Source: CAZCSK01 sp964501265 (GTDB taxonomy: Bacteria; Actinomycetota; CADDZG01; JAHWKV01). Taken from it: 64,000 nt of DNA. Shown one piece after another: positions 42,022 through 50,549 of this stretch. The position numbers and the translations under genes were made by a program. The stretch spans positions 38,740 to 102,739 of the forward strand of contig CAZCSK010000004.1 of NCBI GenBank assembly GCA_964501265.1. Direction: 5' to 3'. Position 1 is the first letter of the stretch. Each line of letters starts with the position of its first letter. The notes below the pieces were generated by a model. It saw nothing but the letters and a program-made list of their open reading frames with translations, had not been told where the DNA came from and did no database searches.

Positions 42022-44306
42022 GGCTGGACTCGGTTCATTGTCTCGGTCACCCAATCGAGTGTTGACGCAAGCCCGTCTTCAGCCCAAGAGATCGTCTCAC
42101 CAGATACAAACTCCGCCTTGAAGTCGCGAAAGCCTGTACAGGGCGACGGAGTGTCGGCGAGGGTGTTGTAAATGATTTGCTTGGTGGTCATGGAGTTCAC
42201 AATAATTCCATGCGAATACAAGGTCGGCACGGGAAGGTCTAATCCGAAGAAAGAACTTTCGTCTAATAGAGAGGTGTAGTGCGAGGCGCCTTTTAGGCGC
42301 GTTTGCTGGGGCGTGACCATCAGGTCGTAGGAGGCGCCGATGGTTGTAGTAGGAACCTTGGTGGGATCCCAGTCGGCATTGAGTCTTCGGATGAAGGGCG
42401 ATCCCTCCGCCATCTCCTTTGCCGACTGCGACGACGGCGGGGGCCAGTCCATCTTGGTGGCTAGGGTTTCTAGTTCCAACAGGGCTTGACGTCCGGCGTC
42501 GTTGTCTGCGAGACGCGCATTCAACTGGGCCGCGTCTGCTCCTTGATGCGGAGTGGAGATGCTGACGAAGTGCGAGATGTCAAGGCCGATCTCATTTTTT
42601 GGGCTGTAGAGCCGGGTGATGTATTCCTGTGCAACCAATCCTCCCTGGCTATGGGCCACTATGTCGATCTCCTTGTCCGGATTCAGGCGGTGAATCTCTC
42701 GGATCTGTCTATCTAGGAGTCGGGCCGACAAGACGATGGACTTGAACGTTTCTTCTTTCGAGTAGACCGCGTGCAGGGCGTACTCGTCGTTTGAGCCCCG
42801 ACTTTCGAGTCCCTTGTAGGAGAAGTGATACACGTTTCCATCCGTGTATCCCATCTGCGACCAGTCCCCTTCGTATACCGACGCTCTGGGCTTGATTCCA
42901 TGGGGCCCCTCAGAAGTGCTTGAGCCGATGCCCGCAACTGCGACCAAGATGTTGTCGTTGGGCGGGGGCACTGAAGCGCCGCTTTTCAGGTCCTCCGCGG
43001 TCGGCAGTTTGGGCGGGGCCGCTCCACCCTCCAGCTGGCAGGCGTTTTCCCGCGCGACTCCCTGTACCAGTCCAACCAATGCGGCGCCGGGCAGCCTTCG
43101 GCCCGTCACGGGGTCCTTAAGTTCGTCGATCATCCCATCGAAGCTATCAGCGAAATCGTGGATCTTGTCAGCGAGCCAGTCTCGCAGCCTGGGCGGAAGA
43201 CTCTTGACATACCTCCACAGATCGCGCAGCCCCTCCGCCAGCGCTCGCGCCGCCGCGTCGATTGCTAAGGCAGCCACTTGAGTGATCCGGTCCATCCAAC
43301 GAATCGCCGCTTTGACGCCCGTGACTATCTGCTTCAGAACCCAAATCTGCGCAGCGATCCACGATTTGAACGCTTTGAGGCTAAATCGCGCGCCAACCTT
43401 GGCCCCCGCCCACGCCGCACGCGCCAAGAACTTGATCCCCGACCAGACCGATCCGGTCAGTGACTTGATCGCCTTCCACGTCCACTTGCCTGCGTCCACG
43501 ACAGCGCTTCCGATCCGCGTCATCCCGGCCCTAAAGATCTCCCCTGCCTTCTTGCTTGCGTCGACGAAGCCGTCCTTGATGTTGGTGCCCGTTGACTTTA
43601 GCCAATCGAAGAAATTCCCAGGCGCCTCTCTGATCCAACTGAACCCCGCGCTGAAACCCCCGCTGATCGCTCCGCCGATCCCCGCGAAGAACCCTTGGTC
43701 CGGAGTTTGTATGGGTTTGAAGTCGATGTGCCGCAGCGGCGAGTCCTCATTTTGAACGAGAGGTCGGTCGGCGGGCCCCACATCCTCAAAGGGCGCGAGC
43801 GAGATGATGTCTGAGATGTCGGTCGGATCGGCATACAGCAAGATCTCCGGATCGATGTAAACGCCCGCCAGCTTCACTCCAAAGTGAAGAATGGGCGCAG
43901 GCGATTCGGGGTGACCGTTGCCCGACGCCCCGATGGCCTCTCCCCGGCCGATTTTTTGTCCTGCGACGACCGTCACCGTCGACATGAAGGAGTAGGTGGT
44001 CTGCAGTTCCGCGTCATGGGAGATCGTGACGAAAAGCCCCGAATCGGCAACCGGTCCAGAGAAGGTTACCGTTCCCGGCCCTGACGCTACGACCTCCGAG
44101 CCAACCGGAGCGGAGAAGTCGATCCCTCGATGCCCGGCCGCGAAAGGCCCGAGCGGCGCTTCGAACCTCCGAACTATTTCGCCTTTTACTGGCTCGAGCC
44201 ATCTGTCCGCCGGCGCAGCCGCGCAGACCCCGCGGAAAGAGGGGACAAAGGTGGAAATGACCGCAGCCGTCACAATCAAACCGATCGCCCGGTAACTGCC
44301 CCGCAT
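42018..44306 (-). CDS. M23-like domain fused to a lipase-like alpha/beta hydrolase
   Basis: A 762-residue secreted protein. Signal peptide 1-31; M23/LytM-like domain 40-155; an Ala/Trp-rich helical linker 190-410; alpha/beta hydrolase 445-750. In the M23 part the zinc ligands H59 and D63 (GHRGIDF) and H141 are kept, but the two catalytic histidines are F107 (TYSFMST for YxHxS) and I139 (ILHF for HLHF), so peptidoglycan cleavage is unlikely. The hydrolase has the elbow VAHSQGGLVAQ, with VSISTPHQGADA resembling secreted lipases and PGAP1-like enzymes. The domain may tether the lipase to the wall. Operon with the beta-propeller gene. Confidence 0.85.
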   Translation of the reverse strand: MRGSYRAIGLIVTAAVISTFVPSFRGVCAAAPADRWLEPVKGEIVRRFEAPLGPFAAGHRGIDFSAPVGSEVVASGPGTVTFSGPVADSGLFVTISHDAELQTTYSFMSTVTVVAGQKIGRGEAIGASGNGHPESPAPILHFGVKLAGVYIDPEILLYADPTDISDIISLAPFEDVGPADRPLVQNEDSPLRHIDFKPIQTPDQGFFAGIGGAISGGFSAGFSWIREAPGNFFDWLKSTGTNIKDGFVDASKKAGEIFRAGMTRIGSAVVDAGKWTWKAIKSLTGSVWSGIKFLARAAWAGAKVGARFSLKAFKSWIAAQIWVLKQIVTGVKAAIRWMDRITQVAALAIDAAARALAEGLRDLWRYVKSLPPRLRDWLADKIHDFADSFDGMIDELKDPVTGRRLPGAALVGLVQGVARENACQLEGGAAPPKLPTAEDLKSGASVPPPNDNILVAVAGIGSSTSEGPHGIKPRASVYEGDWSQMGYTDGNVYHFSYKGLESRGSNDEYALHAVYSKEETFKSIVLSARLLDRQIREIHRLNPDKEIDIVAHSQGGLVAQEYITRLYSPKNEIGLDISHFVSISTPHQGADAAQLNARLADNDAGRQALLELETLATKMDWPPPSSQSAKEMAEGSPFIRRLNADWDPTKVPTTTIGASYDLMVTPQQTRLKGASHYTSLLDESSFFGLDLPVPTLYSHGIIVNSMTTKQIIYNTLADTPSPCTGFRDFKAEFVSGETISWAEDGLASTLDWVTETMNRVQP

Positions 44307-44415
44307 CCGTCACCTCGTATTTGGGTTCAAGCGGGGAAGTGCGTGACGAAAGAGTAGCAAGAGACACCGACATTCCGGAAGTGAGAACGCGAACAATTCT
44401 TCAGAAACCCCCACA

Positions 44416-44545
44416 CCCAGGGGGCGCGTGTCTCAGAAATTGGTAAATCGGCCCCTCCCCAGGGGGCGCGTGTCTCAGAAATTGCTAAATGGGGCCGCAG
44501 AATCGGACAAATCGCCTGGCAGAATTTGAGACACGCGCCCCCGAG
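44416..44545. repeat. Dispersed repeat R2, two direct copies and one inverted copy
   Basis: AGGGGGCGCGTGTCTCAGAA occurs at 44419 and 44461 (42-base period), and its reverse complement TTTGAGACACGCGCCCCC at 44525-44542. The inverted copy can pair with either direct copy over 16 uninterrupted base pairs. The cluster lies between the glnA stop and the next gene on the same strand, so the hairpin may end glnA transcription; there is no T-run. The remaining 250 bases here hold nothing else that I recognise. Confidence 0.8.
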
Positions 44546-44556
44546 GTTGGGGGTGG

Positions 44557-45885
44557 TTACAGGATCGGGAGGTATCGCTCCGTCTCGTAGGGGGTTACGT
44601 ACGACTTGTAGTCGTCCCACTCGCTCTTCTTGTTGCGGATGAACCACTCGAAGGTGTGCTCACCGAGAGTTTCGCGCACCAACTCCGACTCTTCGCAGAT
44701 CTGAATCGCCTCGTGCAAGTCCTCCGGCAGAGAATCGATCGATGCTTCGTGCCGCTCTGCTGCAGTCATCTCGTAGATGTTGTTGCCGGCTTCTTCGGGC
44801 AGAGGATAGTTCTCCTGGATTCCCTTCAGGCCAGCGGCCAGCATCACGCTGAAGGCGAGATAGGGGTTGCACGCAGGGTCGGGGAACCGGGCCTCCAGAC
44901 GGGTCGCCCGCTCCTTGCCCGGCTTGTACATGGGTACCCGCACCAAAGCCGATCTGTTGCGCCGCGCCCAGCAGATGTACACCGGCGCCTCGAAACCGGG
45001 GACGAGCCTCTTGTATGAGTTGACCCATTGGTTGGTGACGGCACAGATCTCACGGGCATGATGTAACAGCCCGGCGAGAAACGCCTTCCCCACTTTGGAT
45101 AAGTGGGCGTCGTCGCCGGGGTCGAAGAATGCGTTGCGATCATCTTCAAACAAGGACATGTGTGTATGCATGCCGCTTCCGTTGATGCCTGCTACGGGTT
45201 TGGGCATGAACGTCGCATACACACCCTGTTCCTGAGCGACTTCCTTGACAACCAATCGGTATGTGATGACGCTGTCGGCCATCGTTAGTGCGTCGGCGTA
45301 CCGCAAATCGATCTCGTGTTGCGACGGCGCAACCTCGTGATGCACATATTCGACGGGAATGCCCATCTCTTCCAAATACGCCACCGTGCGCTTGCGAAGA
45401 TCACTTGCTTCATCAAGCGGAGTCAAGTCGAAGTAAGTCCCGTGGTCTAGAAAACCCGGCTCTGAGGAGTTATTGAAGTAGAAGTATTCGAGTTCGGGCC
45501 CGACGTAATAGGTGTAGCCCATCTCCGACGCGCGCCGAAGTGTTTGCTTGAGCACTTGGCGCGGGTCACCGGCAAACGGCGTGCCGTCGGGCAGATGAAT
45601 ATCGGCAAACATTCGCGCCGAGTCAGCGCGGGCCGGGTGCGAAGGCATTATTTGAAATGTCGACGGATCGGGCTTTGCGATCATGTCGGATTCTTCTATG
45701 CGGGCGAATCCTTCAATCGAGGAACCGTCGAAGCCGATGCCTTCGGTGAGCGCCTCCTCAAGTTCTGCCGGTGTGATGTCCACGGCCTTGAGGAAACCAA
45801 GAATGTCGGTGAACCAAAGGCGCACGAATTTAATGTCACGGTCCTCGACGGTTTTTAGTACGAACTGAACGTCCGGGTTGAGCAT
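44557..45885 (-). CDS. glnA: Type I glutamine synthetase (GSI-alpha)
   Basis: A 442-residue enzyme that makes glutamine from glutamate and ammonia. GFDGSSIEGFARIEESDM is the Asp50 loop region, VGPELEYF, HHEVAPSQHEIDLRYADAL and GINGSGMHTHMSL the metal and ammonium sites, KRLVPGFEAPVY the ATP site, and RLEARFPDPACNPYLAFSVMLAAGLKGI the C-terminal catalytic arginine region. The length and the lack of the NLYDLPPE adenylylation site mark it as the alpha subtype. It lies directly downstream of glnR, and a GlnR-type box lies 43 bases before the ATG. It is probably induced under nitrogen limitation. Confidence 0.97.
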   Translation of the reverse strand: MLNPDVQFVLKTVEDRDIKFVRLWFTDILGFLKAVDITPAELEEALTEGIGFDGSSIEGFARIEESDMIAKPDPSTFQIMPSHPARADSARMFADIHLPDGTPFAGDPRQVLKQTLRRASEMGYTYYVGPELEYFYFNNSSEPGFLDHGTYFDLTPLDEASDLRKRTVAYLEEMGIPVEYVHHEVAPSQHEIDLRYADALTMADSVITYRLVVKEVAQEQGVYATFMPKPVAGINGSGMHTHMSLFEDDRNAFFDPGDDAHLSKVGKAFLAGLLHHAREICAVTNQWVNSYKRLVPGFEAPVYICWARRNRSALVRVPMYKPGKERATRLEARFPDPACNPYLAFSVMLAAGLKGIQENYPLPEEAGNNIYEMTAAERHEASIDSLPEDLHEAIQICEESELVRETLGEHTFEWFIRNKKSEWDDYKSYVTPYETERYLPIL

Positions 45886-45927
45886 GGCTTCCTCTATCTA
45901 AAGGGTGATCCACCGTACTTGACTCAT

Positions 45928-45943
45928 GTTTCGGCGGTGTTAC
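45928..45943 (-). promoter_or_regulatory. GlnR-type box upstream of glnA
   Basis: On the minus strand GTAAC, six bases, GAAAC: the a-b half-sites of the actinobacterial GlnR consensus. It overlaps the stop codon of the adjacent glnR-like gene and lies ahead of glnA. A second half pair at the expected distance is not present. Confidence 0.6.
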
Positions 45944-46596
45944 CCGCTAAAGCGGTAACCGACGTTGCGAACGGTCTCGATTACATGGGCGGAATGGCCG
46001 AGTTTCGCCCGAAGCCTTCGTACGTGCACGTCGACTGTACGGGTGCCCCCAAAGAAGTCGTATCCCCAAACCTCCGATAGCAAAGTGTTGCGGGAGCACA
46101 CTCTGCCGGGGCGCGCGGCGAGATAGGCGATCAACTCGAACTCTTTGAAGGTGAGGTCGAGCACGTCGGGGCCGACCCTTACCTCGAACCGATCCCGGTT
46201 GACGGTGATTTCACCCCGACGTATGACATCGGCTGAGTCCTGTTCGTGAGGGCTGGCGACGCGCACCAAGCGTATGTCGAACTCTTCCTTAGTGCAGGAT
46301 CCGACAATGAAATCAGCGACTCCACAAGTCCAGTCGAATTCGTCCAGCGACTTATCGGCCAGAATCGCAATGAACGACGCTTCAGTTTCATTTCTTAGTT
46401 TGTGAACGACTGCACCGGCGACGCCTGGTTGAGCGCGGCCGTCGACCAAGATGACATCAGCGAGTCTGCGGGCGATAAGGTCCGGCGTGGCTTCGGTGAA
46501 CGTGATCGGTTCGGGCGCCGGACGTCGACCAGCGAGGGGCGCGAAGGATTCCTCGGGGTCGGTTAGGTCTGGCCCCAGCCACAAAAGCCGGATCAT
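45940..46596 (-). CDS. glnR: GlnR-like orphan response regulator
   Basis: A 218-residue OmpR-type protein. The N-terminal receiver is degenerate (VILVDGRAQPG has the central aspartate but the acidic pocket is not evident), as in GlnR, which is not phosphorylated. The C-terminal winged helix is LDLTFKEFELIAYLAARPGRVCSRNTLLSEVWGYDFFGGTRTVDVHVRRLRAKLG...VRNVGYRFS. No histidine kinase lies nearby. Its position before glnA and the GlnR-type box between them support the name. It should activate nitrogen-assimilation genes. Confidence 0.85.
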   Translation of the reverse strand: MIRLLWLGPDLTDPEESFAPLAGRRPAPEPITFTEATPDLIARRLADVILVDGRAQPGVAGAVVHKLRNETEASFIAILADKSLDEFDWTCGVADFIVGSCTKEEFDIRLVRVASPHEQDSADVIRRGEITVNRDRFEVRVGPDVLDLTFKEFELIAYLAARPGRVCSRNTLLSEVWGYDFFGGTRTVDVHVRRLRAKLGHSAHVIETVRNVGYRFSG

Positions 46597-46645
46597 CTAT
46601 CCCAAGTGTAGCGACGTCGGGCATTTTCAACTACGCGATTCGCAG

Positions 46646-47047
46646 TTACCCCAGGGCAGTGATGATCGCTCCCATTCCCGCAAGGCCGATGATTTGGTAG
46701 GCGGCGAAAAGGGTGGTGATGGTGGAGCTCTTGGCTTCGTAAGCAGCGTTGGTCATTGTGCTTGTTACTACGAAGCCGACCGCGATAAGGATTCCCCAAG
46801 CAATCCCCTTGGCGACGGAGTCGGCTCCCACACCACCGAGCACCACGGCCAGCACAAGCGCGGCAACCAAGGCTCCGGCTATTGAAATTACTAAAGCGCT
46901 GGTCTGAGAACCCATCTCTTCACGGGTCTTTCCAAGAGCCGCCATCCACGTCTTACCGAATATCGGACCGTACCAGAGAGATCCGAGAACCATCATCCAA
47001 ACCGTGGCAGCGCCGACCGCGAGCCAGTTAACATCGAAGCTAGGCAT
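46646..47047 (-). CDS. DUF1761-family membrane protein
   Basis: A 133-residue protein with four membrane helices. The N-terminal NWLAVGAATVWMMVLGSLWYGPIFGKTWMAALG is the DUF1761 signature (WYxPxxFGKxW). The start is ATG 47047, 6 bases after AGGAGGGG; the longer frame upstream runs over the divergent gene. The family has no assigned function. It is monocistronic. Confidence 0.85.
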   Translation of the reverse strand: MPSFDVNWLAVGAATVWMMVLGSLWYGPIFGKTWMAALGKTREEMGSQTSALVISIAGALVAALVLAVVLGGVGADSVAKGIAWGILIAVGFVVTSTMTNAAYEAKSSTITTLFAAYQIIGLAGMGAIITALG

Positions 47048-47081
47048 TTTCCCCTCCTGTCTAAACTTGCAGTTTCCTCTC

Positions 47082-47108
47082 GCGGAAAGCATTTTCTCGT
47101 ATTTCCGC
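47082..47108. promoter_or_regulatory. Dyad between divergent DUF1761 and moaD-like genes
   Basis: GCGGAAA and its exact complement TTTCCGC are separated by 13 bases in the middle of a 76-base divergent promoter region. It may be an operator or an mRNA hairpin; no regulator can be assigned. Confidence 0.35.
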
Positions 47109-47123
47109 CTCCATAATGGCGTA

Positions 47124-47372
47124 ATGGCACGCCTGAAATTGTTTGCGGCCCTTCGAGAGTCGGCTGGCACAGCTTCCGATGAGATCGAGGCATCCGATTT
47201 GGCGACCTTTCTTGACGAAGCGCGCCGTCGTTACGGCCTGGAGTTCGCTCGTTCACTCGCATTTGCGAGCGTGATGGTGAACCGCGAGCCCGTCGATTCG
47301 GAGCAGGCTGCCAGTATTGCGCTGAGTCCGAATGACGAGGTCGCCCTCTTACCGCCCGTCTCAGGCGGTTAG
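47124..47372 (+). CDS. MoaD/ThiS-type ubiquitin-like sulphur carrier
   Basis: An 82-residue beta-grasp protein: ARLKLFAALRESAG at the N-terminus, ASVMVNREPVD in the middle, and SPNDEVALLPPVSGG ending in the diglycine that is thiocarboxylated. This is the molybdopterin synthase small subunit type. No moaE or other molybdenum cofactor gene is in the window. It is followed at 33 bases by the lipid kinase, without an obvious link. I chose ATG 47124, where homology begins. Confidence 0.88.
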   Translation: MARLKLFAALRESAGTASDEIEASDLATFLDEARRRYGLEFARSLAFASVMVNREPVDSEQAASIALSPNDEVALLPPVSGG

Positions 47373-47405
47373 CGACGGGGGTCGCCGCATTAGGATGCAG
47401 ACCAC

Positions 47406-48314
47406 ATGAAGAAAGCCTTGCTCGTAACGAACTTGACGGCGCGATCAGTCTCGCCGCGCCTCAAGCAGGTCATTCAGAATGCATTGTCGGCTGATCTCGA
47501 GCTTGAGCTTGCCGACACTTCCCATCGCAACCACGCGACCGAGCTGGCCCGAAAGGCGGCGACAAGCGGGCTGGACCTTGTCATCGCGTTCGGCGGCGAT
47601 GGAACGATGAACGAAGTCGTCAATGGTCTTGCCGGAACCGACACCGCTCTTGCGATTCTTCCGGGAGGAATGGCGAATGTGTTTTGCCGCAGCCTTGGGA
47701 TACCCGTCGATATCGTTGAAGCCACTGGCTATTTGCTCAATCGGTTAAAGAACTACCAAACGCGCTCGGTAAACATCGGGCACATGGACGGCCGCTACTT
47801 TGTGATGTCTTGCGGGATCGGTCTCGATGCTGCGACGGTTCGCCGGACTGAGGCCAACCCATCTGCCAAGAGGAAATTCCGAGACTGGTTTTTCCTTTGG
47901 TCAGCCGTTCGAACTGCCGTCAGCGAATACCGGGGCAAGGATCCCTACATCCATCTTTCAGCGGGAGACGTTTCGGAGGAAGTTGTGCTCGCAGTCATAT
48001 CGAACATTGGAGCATTTACCTTCTTCAAGAACTGGCAGGTGACGATCACCCCTCAGGCGCGCATAGAAGAGGGTCTGGACGTTTTCTCGATGCGTCGATT
48101 CCCCATCACGTACATCCCAGGCATTCTGATCTCGGCCTTCAAGACCGGTTCCCATGTTCGCCATAAACACGCGAGTTACGTTCACAACGTGACATCTATT
48201 GCCTTGAAGTCCACTGAGAGACCGTTCCCGGTTCAAGTTGATGGCGAATTCGTGGGTGAGCGGACCGAGTTGGCCGTTGACCTCGTCCAAGATGGCCTCA
48301 AGATTCTCGACTGA
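47406..48314 (+). CDS. Diacylglycerol/sphingosine-kinase-family lipid kinase
   Basis: A 302-residue lipid kinase of the DagK/YegS class. The nucleotide motif is VIAFGGDGTMNEVVNGLAGTDTALAILPGGMANVFCRSLGIP, and the second domain ends in VQVDGEFVG. A catalytic aspartate follows in GLDVFSMRRF. It phosphorylates a membrane lipid, possibly diacylglycerol or undecaprenol. Its 3' end overlaps the following membrane protein start by 23 bases. Confidence 0.92.
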   Translation: MKKALLVTNLTARSVSPRLKQVIQNALSADLELELADTSHRNHATELARKAATSGLDLVIAFGGDGTMNEVVNGLAGTDTALAILPGGMANVFCRSLGIPVDIVEATGYLLNRLKNYQTRSVNIGHMDGRYFVMSCGIGLDAATVRRTEANPSAKRKFRDWFFLWSAVRTAVSEYRGKDPYIHLSAGDVSEEVVLAVISNIGAFTFFKNWQVTITPQARIEEGLDVFSMRRFPITYIPGILISAFKTGSHVRHKHASYVHNVTSIALKSTERPFPVQVDGEFVGERTELAVDLVQDGLKILD

Positions 48315-49008
48315 CAAGGGCGGCGCGGGCGTCGCCGCTCTGTTCGGATTGTCTCTCGTTGCGGCGTCAATGGGGGGCAGGGTCTTTGTTTGCGGATGGG
48401 CCGCCCTCTGGGCAGCCACCCTGGTTTGGATTGCTGGCCGAAATCAGACGGGCGGCGGGAGAGTCAGAAAAGTCGTGGCGGCGATTCTCTCTGCAGGATT
48501 TCCCATCTGCGTCTACTTCGCCGGTCAGGGCGGCGTCTTGCTTGCGGCCGCCGCCGCGCCGGTGATCCTGTTGTCTGCATATGTCATCGGTGGACTCAAA
48601 CCGGAAGTCGCCCCGTCCGTCGGCGAGTCCTCGCTGCGAGTCTTACTTGTTGGCCTTGGGCTTTCAATGGTCGTTACTGTGGAGTCCCTGTCCGAAGGGT
48701 ACGTCCTCATCTTGGCCTTGCTCCTGATACTCACCTTGGGAAGCGCGCCTGGTTTGATTTGGGACTCGCCACCATGGCAACCATTCGTCGCGGGGCTCGT
48801 TGCATCGGAGATTGGGGCCGCTGTCTCGTTGCTCTTTCTCGGACCCCCCGTCACGGCGGGGCCGATGCTTTTCATAGGGTTGCTGACGGCCCTGGCTGCG
48901 GCAGCCGGACGAGCCTGGGGCACCCTGACGCGAATCCAGCCGCTCGTAAACGCATTCCTGTTCGCGAGCCCAAGTTTCTACTTCGGCTTCAAGTTCTTTC
49001 TGACTTAG
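48292..49008 (+). CDS. Polytopic membrane protein of unknown function
   Basis: A 238-residue protein with about eight hydrophobic segments. The internal pattern (LLLILTLGSAPGLIWDSPPW, VAGLVASEIGAAVSLLFL, GLLTALAAAAGRAWGTLTRI) slightly recalls CDP-diglyceride synthetase-type membrane enzymes, mainly because it follows a lipid kinase, but no catalytic motif is clear. The start is taken at ATG 48292, inside the lipid kinase gene; a later start is possible. It converges with and slightly overlaps the SufU-like gene. Confidence 0.65.
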   Translation: MASRFSTDKGGAGVAALFGLSLVAASMGGRVFVCGWAALWAATLVWIAGRNQTGGGRVRKVVAAILSAGFPICVYFAGQGGVLLAAAAAPVILLSAYVIGGLKPEVAPSVGESSLRVLLVGLGLSMVVTVESLSEGYVLILALLLILTLGSAPGLIWDSPPWQPFVAGLVASEIGAAVSLLFLGPPVTAGPMLFIGLLTALAAAAGRAWGTLTRIQPLVNAFLFASPSFYFGFKFFLT

Positions 49009-49363
49009 AGGGAAGTTGCGCGAGTGCTTGGCGCAATGCGCGGAGCGTTATTGCCACGCATTGTTCACGCTCGACGGGAATCTCTCCAATGCCCGCAACG
49101 AGATCCTCTGGGCCGATCATCTGTGCGGACGTCCACGTCGATCCAATCGCCAGTTCGCAGACGGCATCGGATGCTGCGATGGCCACAGCGCAACCTCTCG
49201 TGCGGAATCGTGCATCGGTGATCAGCCCGCCTGAAACCTTAATTGCCAAATTGACCACATCGCCGCATGTGACGTTGCCGTCAGCGCCGAATCCGTCGGG
49301 TGCGTCTATGTCTCCTGCGTATTGGGGGTCGTGGAACCTCTGGAGAAGAGCGTCAGCATGCAC
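48989..49363 (-). CDS. SufU/IscU-type iron-sulphur cluster scaffold
   Basis: A 124-residue NifU-N-like protein. The three cluster/zinc cysteines and the neighbouring aspartate are present: GNVTCGDVVNL, TRGCAVAIAASDAV and EREQCVAITLRAL. LLQRFHDPQYAGDID is the typical N-terminus. It builds Fe-S clusters on the scaffold, or acts as a sulphur relay with SufS. No suf genes are adjacent, but the divergent Mrp ATPase also works in Fe-S delivery, so the pair makes sense. GTG start. Confidence 0.9.
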   Translation of the reverse strand: MHADALLQRFHDPQYAGDIDAPDGFGADGNVTCGDVVNLAIKVSGGLITDARFRTRGCAVAIAASDAVCELAIGSTWTSAQMIGPEDLVAGIGEIPVEREQCVAITLRALRQALAQLPSKSERT

Positions 49364-49391
49364 CTTTCCACTTTACAGGTACCCTTGGGGC

Positions 49392-50549
49392 ATGCCCACG
49401 GTCGAACAGGTTAGAGACGTTCTCGCCAAGATCAACGATCCGGAACTGCACCGGAGCATCGTTGAGTTGGGAATGGTGAAGGGAATTAAGATTGGCAAGG
49501 GTCTGGTTACGGTCGACCTTGCACTCACTATCCCCGGCTGCCCTCTCAAAGCCTTCTTTCAAGAGGAACTGCCGAGCAAGATCAAGTCATCTTTTCCAGA
49601 GATCTCCGAAGTCCAAGTCAACCTGGGTTCCATGACAGCCGAAGAGCGAACGGCACTCGTGGGAGGGATCAAGGGCGAGGCGACATCGCCCTTCTCTAGC
49701 CCCGATTCCCGGACCACCATCGTCGCCATTGGAAGCGGCAAGGGTGGTGTTGGGAAGTCAACGACGACCATAAATATGGCGGCAGCCCTTGCCAAGAGGG
49801 GCCACGACGTGGGGCTTCTTGACGCCGACGTTTGGGGTTTTTCCGCAGCGCGTATGGCGGGAATGAGCCAGCAGCCAACGGTTCTCGAGGAGACGCGTTA
49901 CATCATTCCGCTCGAGGCTTGGGGTTTCAGGATGATCTCGATCGGTAACCTTATCGAAGACACGACGCCGGTTGTGTGGCGCGGTCCCATGCTTCACAAG
50001 ATGCTTCAGAGTTTTCTAACCGATGTCCACTGGGCGGATCCCGAATATCTGCTGATCGATATGCCACCAGGGACCGGTGACGTGGCCATCTCGCTTCTTC
50101 AGAATTTTATTCCGGGTTCGCAAATGATTCTGGTGACTACTCCTCAGCAGGCCGCGTCGAAGGTTGCCGAACGGGCCGGACATATGGCCCTCAAGGTCGG
50201 AACGAAACTTGCCGGGGTCGTTGAGAACATGGCGTTCGCGATTTGCGACCATTGCGATGAAAGAACCTATCCATTTGGAACCGGAGGCGGCGCGGAACTT
50301 GCCCAGAGGTTCGAGATCCCGCTGCTCGGTCAAATTCCACTCGACACAGCCATGCGCGACTTTGCGGATCATGGCAAACCCGCGGTAATAGCATTGCCCG
50401 ACGGAGCGGCAGCAAAAGCATTCGAGGAAGTCGTAGCAAAGTTCGTCGAGATCTTTCCTCCCAAGCCAAAGATCTCGGCCCGGAAGACCCTTCCCTTGAT
50501 CATGCAGCCCCAGAAAGTCGGAAGCCAGACGAACGGACATCGTCACTGA
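49392..50549 (+). CDS. Mrp/NBP35-type iron-sulphur carrier ATPase
   Basis: A 385-residue protein. The N-terminal DUF59/MIP18 domain (VRDVLAKINDPELHRSIVELGMV, residues 6-95) precedes a deviant Walker P-loop domain with GSGKGGVGKSTTTINMAAALA, LLDADVWGFSA, LLIDMPPGTGDVAISL and the CxxC-like CDHCDE that bridges clusters. It delivers Fe-S clusters to apoproteins. I use ATG 49392, where the family begins; a longer upstream frame reads through neighbouring genes. It is divergent from the SufU-like scaffold and coupled to the next gene by a 4-base overlap. Confidence 0.95.
   Translation: MPTVEQVRDVLAKINDPELHRSIVELGMVKGIKIGKGLVTVDLALTIPGCPLKAFFQEELPSKIKSSFPEISEVQVNLGSMTAEERTALVGGIKGEATSPFSSPDSRTTIVAIGSGKGGVGKSTTTINMAAALAKRGHDVGLLDADVWGFSAARMAGMSQQPTVLEETRYIIPLEAWGFRMISIGNLIEDTTPVVWRGPMLHKMLQSFLTDVHWADPEYLLIDMPPGTGDVAISLLQNFIPGSQMILVTTPQQAASKVAERAGHMALKVGTKLAGVVENMAFAICDHCDERTYPFGTGGGAELAQRFEIPLLGQIPLDTAMRDFADHGKPAVIALPDGAAAKAFEEVVAKFVEIFPPKPKISARKTLPLIMQPQKVGSQTNGHRH

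Noticed and set aside
48390..49391. Long N-terminal extension of the Mrp ATPase
   Set aside because: It reads out of frame through the membrane protein gene and antisense to the SufU-like gene; homology starts at ATG 49392.
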